Source: Cercis canadensis
Lineage: Eukaryota > Streptophyta > Magnoliopsida > Fabales > Fabaceae
DNA length: 64,000 bases
Assembly: GCA_003255065.1 (NCBI GenBank)
Contig: QAOA01001069.1
Location: 69,639 to 133,638, forward strand
Direction: 5' to 3'
The notes under the pieces are model-generated. The model made no database searches. It saw nothing but the letters and a program-made list of their open reading frames with translations, and had not been told where the DNA came from. Made by a program: the position numbers and the translations under genes. The first letter of the stretch is position 1. Each line of letters starts with the position of its first letter. Positions 56,526 through 64,000 of this stretch are shown in pieces.

Positions 56526-56660
56526 GGTTTTTTTTTTTTTTTTTTGTCTGTAGATAAATAATAATAATTGTATTTACAATTAAGGAGTTTTGTCCCAAGA
56601 AAAAAAGTGATGAGACTAACCTTATGATTAGGAGTATGCTCTACTGAGCTAGAGTTCTTT
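56526..56660 (-). mobile_element. tRNA-derived SINE-like element
   Basis: On the minus strand the head reads TAGCTCAGTAGAGC, a good polymerase III A box, followed by 'atactcctaatcataagg' like a tRNA anticodon arm. It ends in 'atctacagac' and a roughly 22-base poly-A (poly-T at 56526-56547 on the plus strand). The B box is degenerate, and no cloverleaf can be completed, so it is a SINE relic, not a tRNA gene. Confidence 0.45.
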
Positions 56661-57520
56661 TTCAATTATGTGATTATTTTGTTTATATTTAAATATAACA
56701 ATCACATACTTAAATATATTAATTATCTTAGGTAAAAAAATGTATTAATTATATATTTTGCACATAATTATCAAATATATAAATACAATAAACACATAAC
56801 TTTGAGAGGTACTTTTAGAATTTTACAATTAGGCACTTAACAATAAATTTTTGCCAAGTTTTAGGTATCTTTTAAAACTTTCTGACCCTTCCTCTAAATT
56901 TTCTGGTTTCTTTCAGAGTTGGCAAGTAATAACTGCTTTTCAATATACATTGACATTGATTACGTCTACAAGCTATGTCATTGGAGATTACAATTGGTGC
57001 CTAATGTCTTTATGCTAATCTCAAAGTTACACACTCAGAAAGTTGTTCTTTACCGTCACCTAAATGAAATGAATAGAAAAATTCTAATGAACATAAAGTT
57101 TTTGAGGGTGGTCCAATTGCCAAGACCTCTCCGCCCTTCTTTTTGGTTGAAAATGTTGCGCACTTGTGTAAAGAGTAGGAAATGACAAGCTCTGAACTTT
57201 ATTGTGGGGAATATACAAGCTGGAAAGCTTGTTTGATTATGGTTGCAAGTATCTAAAATCCAAAACGACAAAAGGAGGAAAAAAAAAAATCTCTAATGCT
57301 GACAAAGGTTAATGTTTCCCATTCTAGATATGAAGAAGAAAAATATGCATATTGTGAACCATAACCCCTTTTTCTTATATGCAAAAAAAAATAAAAATGG
57401 CGATGAGTTTACTTGGCTAGCATAAATTTACCCTTGGGATCAAATTTGTGGATTCAGGTTGATATCAATAAGCTCAAACTATATTAATGAAACTCTCTCT
57501 TTTCTTTTGTTCTTGGGGAC
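56661..57520. other. Intergenic DNA, no supported gene
   Basis: An 88-codon plus-strand ORF (56919-57185) has no recognisable domain, and no intron or regulatory context argues for it. Confidence 0.35.
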
Positions 57521-57655
57521 ATATCAATAGTGAGCAGGAAATACTCTATCATGAAAATATCGTGTTCAAATCTCATTGAAATTGTGTGAGATGAGATTTT
57601 GCAAAGGGATAGATTATCTCCTTGTTGTGTAGCCTCGAGTTAAAAAAAAAAAAAA
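57521..57655 (+). mobile_element. SINE-like element
   Basis: 'gtgttcaaatctc' (B-box-like, about 57562-57574) lies about 40 bases after an A-box-like 'atcaatagtgagcag'. The sequence ends with 'cctcgagtta' and a poly-A run (57643-57655). The layout resembles the elements at 56526-56660 and 59524-59682. Boundaries are approximate. Confidence 0.35.
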
Positions 57656-57874
57656 CTATATTAACGAAATTTTTTCTTGGTACCAACCCATGGGGATGTG
57701 TGAAATGTCATAAGGATGATCCAATAGTGAAGATATGATCTATGATTGGGCACATAGTCATAGATTTGAATCCTAAAGTTAATTTATTAGGGCTACGCTA
57801 TGAGAAATTCCACCTTGAATTCTTTAATCTTGACATGAGTGACCTATCTTTGATCAGACTAGAAAGATAGAGTA

Positions 57875-58226
57875 GTTAAGGTGTGAATGCTTTATATGTA
57901 ATCAAATGAGAAAGGTAGACTATATAGTTGAGAAGCACTTAATTTAACCCAAACACTACTTAGCCGCCATACATTTGATACTATTAATACCATCAAAGCA
58001 CAAGGCTATTGATTCATAAAGAAAATAATGATTCTAGTCTTTGACTCTTTGTTAAGGTGTGAATGCTTTATATGTAATCAAATGAGAAAGGTAGACTATA
58101 TAGTTGAGAAGCACTTAATTTAACCCAAACACTACTTAGCCGCCATACATTTGATACTATTAATACCATCAAAGCACAAGGCTATTGATTCATAAAGAAA
58201 ATAATGATTCTAGTCTTTGACTCTTT
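57875..58226. repeat. Perfect 176-bp tandem duplication
   Basis: 57875-58050 and 58051-58226 appear identical base for base, starting 'gttaaggtgtgaatgc' and ending 'tttgactcttt'. The sequence then continues 'gtta', so unit borders could shift by a few bases. It lies about 200 bp downstream of the PR-10 gene. Confidence 0.95.
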
Positions 58227-58423
58227 GTTATTACAAAAGAATAATTTAACACCAAACTACAAACAGGTGGCCCTTAATTGCCATACATGGCATGGACTTA
58301 TTAAGGAGTTTAATTCTCAATCAATTGCAATCATTCTAAATGTCCGTAACTTAAAGGACACACTTATTTAAAAAAATTTGTTTCACTCTGATTAATATAT
58401 GTGTATACAAAAAAAGTAATTAA

Positions 58424-59156
58424 CTAAGCACAAGCTTGGGGGTTCTCCTGCAGGTAGGATTCCACAATTTTATAGATTCCAATTGTGCTTTCCCTTCCTT
58501 CTTTTACCTCTTCCTCATTAACTTCACAGTCCCCAATGGTGTTGTATTTACTTGTCATTTTAGAGATGCAACCTCCATCATTAGTGGCCTCAAACTTCAC
58601 CTTATAAGCTATAGACTCAAGCTTGTCACCCAAAGGACCACCTTCAAACATAGTGTATTCACACACCAAGTTCTCCTTATCAAGCAAATCAATCTTGTGT
58701 TTCAGATATTTGAAGGGGCCAGCTGCATAAATAACAAGAAAAGTGATCAGTTAACCAGAGAAAATAATGCTATTTACCCTCAAACTGCTTTATGCTATGC
58801 ACGCATGACAGTATCTGTATTTGATTAGACTCACTTATAGCTCAAATTATAAAAGTATTTTCTCAACTATAAAAAAGTTTCAATGGCACATATTAGCTCA
58901 GATGCATTCAAGTGCCCAGCTATTGATGTGCAAATACTCAAAAGTGAAATGAGGACAAGTCAAAATTCTAACCTTCAGCAAAATTAACTTGTTCAATGCT
59001 TCCAGCTCCTCCATCTCCTTGGATTACAGTGACATCTTTTACAAACTGAGGTAAGAGCTTTGGAAGCAGAGTTCCGGATTCTAAGATTAGGGCTTTGAAC
59101 ATTCGTGCCGGGGCAACTGGGCAGGAATACTCCTGGGTAAAGATGGTGACTCCCAT
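58424..59156 (-). CDS. PR-10 / Bet v 1-like (major-allergen family) protein
   Basis: Two exons on the minus strand, 58973-59156 and 58424-58722, 160 aa, the usual family length. The single intron (58723-58972, GT-AG) falls at codon 62, the position conserved in PR-10 genes. The N-terminus is MGVTIFTQEYSCPVAP. Residues 46-51 form the glycine-rich P-loop GDGGAG (GxGGxG). YLKHKIDLLDKENLVCEY and IYKIVESYLQENP (C-terminal amphipathic helix) follow. These cytosolic proteins fold around a large cavity that binds flavonoids, cytokinins or other small ligands, and many are induced by pathogens or abiotic stress. The frame is intact, and all canonical features are present. I cannot say which PR-10 subgroup it is. 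Confidence 0.93.
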
Positions 59157-59523
59157 AGTAGAAATTTGTAGATTGAAGAAATCTCAGAATTGAGGATTAT
59201 GAATGTTGGTGTTCTTGATGCAGAATAATTTTTGATGCAATTTATAAGTTCAATCCTATTGAAGTGGGTTTCGTAGAATGATAGTTGAGAAATGGACATT
59301 GTCTTTGAAAGTTGAACAATGGAAATTTTTTTGTAGACTTTCAATGTTTGTGGCCGCTACGTATGTGTATTATTCAAATTTATTGCATCATCACACATGG
59401 GCGGCTATTGTTAGTTGACTGGTCCTAATGGACCTCCCTCATGTCATTTTCCAAAATTATAGACACTAATATTATTTTTATATTTTCAAATACATTTAAT
59501 TTATATACCTACATGCATAACAC
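59157..59523. other. PR-10 5'UTR and promoter region
   Basis: No gene. It should contain the PR-10 promoter, but I could not single out a convincing TATA box. The 85-codon minus-strand ORF at 59087-59344 overlaps the true start in another frame and is spurious. Confidence 0.4.
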
Positions 59524-59682
59524 AATTTTTTTTAGTCTACAGGAAGCTACGCAGTAAGTGTAGGAGCTTATCCGCTCCCAAAATTCGACTCCATACATTT
59601 TCAATAAGATTTGAATCTAGTACTTTTACCATGAAATAATAAATGTTCAACTACTGGGATATCTCATTGGGACACAGATATA
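59524..59682 (-). mobile_element. tRNA-derived SINE-like element
   Basis: Minus-strand head 'gagatatcccagtagttgaac' (A-box-like), then 'gattcaaatctta' (B-box-like) about 35-40 bases later, a body with 'gagcggataagctcc', and a tail 'tgtagactaaaaaaaa'. Size and organisation match plant SINEs of about 150 bp. Confidence 0.5.
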
Positions 59683-60267
59683 GATACATTTTATTATGAT
59701 TCAAATGTGACAGATAAGATTAAGTCATATATGCCCAATAAATAGTTCAAGTCGCACACTCTCATAATCCATTTTTTCTTCGGAGAATTCCCTTCAACTA
59801 TTCGTGTCTGACTTTGTGAAGTTGAGGAGAAATATCCAAATACATGTCCTATTCTTTTAAATAATCCATATTTGTAGCAGACAATTTGAATATAAGTGAA
59901 TCTACCTATAGTTTAAATTCGTCTCACACTAGACGTAATAGTAATTTTTTTGGCTAGTAGTTTAGATTTTCTACTCTGACACAGAAATTTAAGTCAGAGT
60001 AATGCATTTTTTATTAGTAAAAAAAAAAAAAGAATAAAGAATAATTCATCCCCTACCTACCCATGAACAGTGACCTCCATGAATCGAGAAATTGCCATTT
60101 ACCCAAATTAGAAGGATTTTTGAGTCAGCATTTCTTTTGAGGCAATGAATCTATGAGCAGATTGTAATACAGGGAAGCAAGAAATTAAAGCAAATAAAAC
60201 TTGGCTACAATGAAGGGAAGAGGCAGCACAGCACCAAGGCTCAGCTTAACAGTCAAAGAGCACCTTC
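59683..60267. other. Intergenic DNA before the copia element
   Basis: No gene seen. A poly-A run lies at about 60020-60031. Confidence 0.4.
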
Positions 60268-60591
60268 TGGTTGAATTAATAACTTATTCCAGCCTTGGTG
60301 GTGTGAATTCTTTGATGAAGGTAAACCAGAAGAACAAAAGGAAGAAAAACTAATAGAGAGAACTTGTGGAAACTTTCAGTATATTCGATTAACTTTATAA
60401 TGATTCTGTACATGTGCAATCCTATATATACAGTAACAGAATGATACAAAGGCTGCCATGTAAGCATAACAGATCAGCTGTGCTAACTAACAACTAACAG
60501 ACTAACTGACCTTAGTTAATGAATTAACTACACTTAGTAAATTAACTAACTACTCTGGTGAAAGTAATTGACAGTTTAAATAATCTTTACA
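60268..60591 (-). repeat. 3' LTR of the copia element (left end approximate)
   Basis: The element-sense start TGTAAAGATTATT directly follows the polypurine tract. A TATA-like TATATATAGG is near 60420. The far end is guessed at TG (60268-60269), giving ...TTCAACCA; without the 5' LTR it cannot be verified. Confidence 0.55.
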
Positions 60592-60592
60592 T

Positions 60593-60609
60593 CCCCCCCC
60601 CCCCCTCTC
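60593..60609 (-). other. Polypurine tract of the copia element
   Basis: Minus strand GAGA followed by 13 G, abutting the LTR start with a single base between. Confidence 0.8.
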
Positions 60610-63600
60610 AAGTTGGAGCGTGTGGATGATGGAAGTCCACTAAGCCTAACTTGAAGAGGAGAGAATGGAACTGAGGACCTCCAAGATTTTTGGTGAAGAC
60701 GTCAGCCAGTTGTGCCTTAGTAGAAACATACTGAGGAAGAACAAAACCTTCCTTAAATTTGTCACGAACCAGGTGGCAGTCAATCTCAAGGTGCTTGGTC
60801 CTTTCATGAAACATAGGATTGGTTGTGATGTGCAAAGCTGCAAGATTTTCACACCAGAGAGGGATAGGCAGGGGTATGTGGATGTGAAGATCAGCCAAAA
60901 TGTAGCTAAGCCACCTCAATTCACAGACAATAGTAGCAAGGCTCCTATATTCTGCTTCAGCAGAAGAGCGACTGACAGTGCTTTGCTTTTTAGTCTTCCA
61001 AGAGATGAGAGAAGTACCAAGGGAAATACAATAACCAATGATGGACCTCTTGGTGTCCTTACATGCTGCCCAATCTGCATCACAATATGCAGTGATGGAG
61101 AAATCAGATGTGGAAGAGAAGAATAAGCCCTGGGAAGGAGTACCTTTGAGGTACTTGAGTACGTGGATAGCACCATTCCAATGGGCCTGAGTTGGAGTTT
61201 GAAGATACTGACTGAGTTGTTGAACAACATGAGTGAGATCAGGTCAAGTGAGGTTAAGATAGAGCAAACGTCTAACTAGCCTTAGATAGGTATCAGGTGC
61301 AGAAAGAGGAGCTCCAACAGAAGAAAAATGTTGTCCCTTGGGTAAAGGGGTAGCCATAGGTTTAGCCCCAAGTAAACCAGCATCCTTGAGGAGGTCCAAG
61401 ACATATTTTCGCTGAGTGATATAGGTGCTAGTAGAGCCTCGAGCAATTTCAATACCAAGGAAGTACTTAGCATAGCCTAAGTCCTTGATAGTAAAGGTAG
61501 CATGAAGAAAATCCTTTACTTGTTGGATGTCAGCCTCATGGGTGCCTGTGATGAGGACATCAGCAACATAGACCAGCAAGGCTAAGAAGGCATGAGATGA
61601 GTGCATAGTGAAGAGGCAGTGGTCGTGGCTCGTGGGCACTCTGCAGAAAACCAAAATCCTGAAGCTTGGCACAAAACTCAGCATTCCACTGACGAGAGGC
61701 CTGCTTTAAGCCATAAATGGATCTTTTCAACAAGCAAACCTCATGTGGCTGAGCTTTGCTATATCCTTGTGGGGGATGCATATAGACTTCTTCATTAAGA
61801 TATCCATGGAGGAATGCATTGTTGATGTCCAGCTGGTGTAAAGGCCAATGCTTAGCAGTAGCAACAGCCAAGAGCAGTCTTACTGTGACAAGCTTAGCTA
61901 CTGGAGAGAAGTTGTCCTTATAGTGGACCCCTTCAATTTGGTGATAGCCGTTGGCAACTAATCTTGCCTTGTAACGATCAATGGTCCCATCAGGCAAGTA
62001 CTTAACTTTATAGACCCATTTGGAACCAATGGCCTTCTTACCTTTAGGTAAAGGAACTAAGTCCCAAGTGTGGTTGGATTCGAGAGCCTGCAGCTCGGTG
62101 TTCATGGCCTCAATCCATTTATCATTCTTACTTGCATGATAGTAGGAACAAGGCTCTGGAACAGAGGACACATTTGCAAGGAAACACAGGTATTCTTGGG
62201 TAAAAAATGAGGACTGGTGATATGGGAAGGTGGTTGGGGTATAGGATGAGGTGCCAGAAGTAACAGGTGTACAGGGAGCAGTAATAGCAGCAAGTAAATC
62301 ATTAGGAATATATGCATTTGAGACAAAGTCAGAAAGCCATGCAGGTTTAGATGTTTGTCTAGTGCTATGGCGTAAAGAAAGGATAGGAACAGCAGGAGAA
62401 AGGGAGGGAAGATGCTGTGCAGGTGAAAGAGAAGGAGAAAGCCCAGAAGGGCTAAATGTATGAGTAGGAGACACAAGTGGTAAATCTAGGGAGGTGAGAG
62501 GTTGTGTCTGAGGAGGAGGAACAAGGATGGGAGAATAAGAGAAAGGGACAGGAAGTGAAACTGAATTGTCTTCAGGGGAAAGTGTCTCAAAAGGAAAAAT
62601 GCTCTTATGAAAGATAACATCTCTGCAAGTATAAATGTGGTGTGTATGTAGATCATAAACCCTATATGCCTTTTGTCCAGTGACAAAACCTAGAAAGACA
62701 CACTTATATACACGTGCCTCAAATTTGTCTTTATGTGGGTGAGGGTTAGTGGCATAACATAAACACCCAAAACAGCGAAGAAGATTGTAGTCTGGTTTCT
62801 TGTTGTGTAAAACCTCATAAGGAGTTTTCCAGTTCAGAAGATCAGTAGGCAATCTATTTATGATATATGCAGCCATGAGGAGGGAATGACCCCAAAATTT
62901 AATAGGTAAGTGTGCTTGAAACATAAGTGCTCTAGCAATTTGAAGTATGTGTTTGTGCTTCCTTTCTACTATCCCATTCTGTTGGGGAGTATAGATGCAG
63001 CTCTTGTGATGAAGAATGCCTAACTCAGAGAAAAAGGATTGGCATGCATTGTTGGTGAATTCTGAACCATTATCAATTCTAATGCATTTGATTGATTTTC
63101 CAAATTGTGTTTTCACCAGATTGTAGAAAGACTTTAAAGTAGATAATGTTTGATGCTTGTGGTTAAGCAAGAATGCCCAGGTAGCTCAGCTATGGTCATC
63201 TACAATGGTTAACATGTGATGAGCGCCTGAGACAGAAGCTGTACTATAAGGTCCCCACAAATCAATGTGCAAGAGATCAAAAATGCCAGGTGAGCGAGTA
63301 TTGTTAAGTGGAAAAGATAAGCGATGCTGTTTGGACTTGTGACAGATGTCACAAGGTGAAAATTGAGTAGAATTAATAGTGTGTAAAAAAGGAATATGTT
63401 GAAGTGCCTTGAAAGAGGCATGGCCAAGTCTATTGTGCCATAAAATTTCAGGAGTTTTATTTGAAACAGCAGCAGCAGTACAAGGAATATGACTAGCAGT
63501 ACAAGGTATAGGAAATGAGGCATGAACAGAATTATAAGGAGATTGAGCTAAATCAATCTGATTATTACAAACACTAGAATCAACATGCGAATGAAAGGAT

Positions 63601-64000
63601 GGTTTGTCTAAAATGTATAGATTTCCAATGACCTTTCCCACTGCTAAAATAGCTTCAGTCTGTGGGTCCTACAAAATGCATTTATCAGGAAGAAAAATGA
63701 ATTGTATCTTGGCTGTTTGTGCAAGTTTTCTGACATAGAGCAAGTTAAATTTGAAGCTAGGGACATAAAGTGCATATGTGAGTGTGAGAGTTGGGCTAAG
63801 ATGCACATTTCCTATTAAATGAACTAGTTTAGCAGAACCATCAGGTAAGAAAACAGAAGTTAAGTGTTTAACTGATTTTGATTGGTCAAGTAAAGTGAGG
63901 TTAATACACATGTGATTCGAGGCTCTTGTGTCCACTATCCAAGTGCCAGGGTCTATGCTATCCAATGATTGTAAAGCAGAATGAAAGATTGGATGGGAAA
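60608..64000 (-). pseudogene. Copia polyprotein (protease, integrase, RT, RNase H), broken
   Basis: Minus strand, in order. Protease: TWIVDTRASNHM (about 63940; the usual catalytic DTG reads DTR). GAG-pre-integrase: LWHNRLGHAS and CDICHKSKQ zinc finger (63450-63330). Integrase: HIDLWGPY, RIDNGSEF and QQNGIVERKH. RT: WIEAMNTELQALESN, GSKWVYKVKY, LDINNAFLHG, LLKRSIYGLKQA. The RT active site reads YVADVLITG instead of YVDD, so one aspartate is lost. RNase H: YCDADWA, SSAEAEYRSLA, FHERTKHLEIDCH, ADVFTKNL. One frameshift lies between about 61600 and 61685, and stops at about 63667, 63184 and 61244. The last two look like CGA-to-TGA changes. Non-functional. Confidence 0.9.

Larger units (their letters stand above)
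60268..64000 (-). mobile_element. Ty1/copia retrotransposon, decayed, 5' end beyond the window
   Basis: Minus strand. The 3' LTR is at about 60268-60591, with a polypurine tract at 60593-60609, RNase H, RT, integrase, GAG-pre-integrase and protease reading away from it. The domain order protease-integrase-RT-RNase H identifies copia rather than gypsy. The 5' LTR and most of gag lie past position 64000. Confidence 0.9.

Noticed and set aside
56590-56660. Possible tRNA gene on the minus strand
   Set aside because: A box and anticodon-like arm are present, but there is no T-arm, acceptor stem or complete cloverleaf. Better explained as a SINE relic.
58436-58828. 130-codon plus ORF
   Set aside because: Antisense shadow of PR-10 exon 2 and its intron.
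60916-61230. 104-codon minus ORF beginning MLFNNSV
   Set aside because: Out of frame with the copia RT/RNase H. The real frame runs through this stretch after the stop at 61244.

Overview
This is nuclear DNA of a flowering plant, very probably a eudicot. It is AT-rich and gene-poor, genes are split by GT-AG introns, and most of the bases are nested transposable elements of plant-specific kinds: Athila-type and Tat-type Ty3/gypsy, Ty1/copia, CACTA, MULE, TRIM and SINE-like. I cannot name the species. Nothing looks prokaryotic, organellar or viral.

Layout. 1-12 kb: a solo LTR of an Athila-like family (89-1431), a miniature LTR element with an ORF (3205-4253), and a CACTA transposon (5546-12033) carrying a decayed Transposase_24-type gene, into which a 2.88 kb solo-LTR-like element inserted (6120-8999). 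12.6-24.9 kb: a full-length decayed Athila element on the minus strand (12658-24935), with LTRs, tRNA-Asp-type PBS, gag-pol, a third ORF and a perfect 5-bp target-site duplication (TSD). 25.4-26.7 kb: a MULE with roughly 320-bp terminal inverted repeats, carrying what looks like exon 1 of a mitochondrial pyruvate carrier gene (Pack-MULE). 27.6-40 kb: a fairly young Tat-type gypsy element on the minus strand with an antisense ORF, flanked by a 777-bp near-identical repeat of host sequence and by an assembly gap. This suggests an allelic (with/without insertion) misjoin.

40.8-64 kb is the genic part. UTP5/WDR43-like (41235-49790, plus strand, 12 coding exons, 623 aa) is a WD40/Utp12 subunit of the small-subunit processome. 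It is followed by a 1.2 kb near-perfect inverted repeat (50101-51315), a three-exon isoprenylated heavy-metal-associated protein (HIPP; 53669-54746, minus) and a two-exon PR-10/Bet v 1-like gene (58424-59156, minus). A decayed Ty1/copia element on the minus strand (60268 to beyond the window end) closes the window. The three host genes have unrelated roles (ribosome biogenesis, metal or protein handling at membranes, defence/ligand binding), and nothing suggests they form a cluster.

I looked for a new system. The best candidates for follow-up are the long hairpin locus after UTP5, the Pack-MULE exon capture, the intact miniature LTR element with an ORF, and the Tat element with its duplicated antisense-ORF block at a probable heterozygous insertion site. 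Several single-N positions coincide with exact local duplications and should be treated as assembly artefacts.
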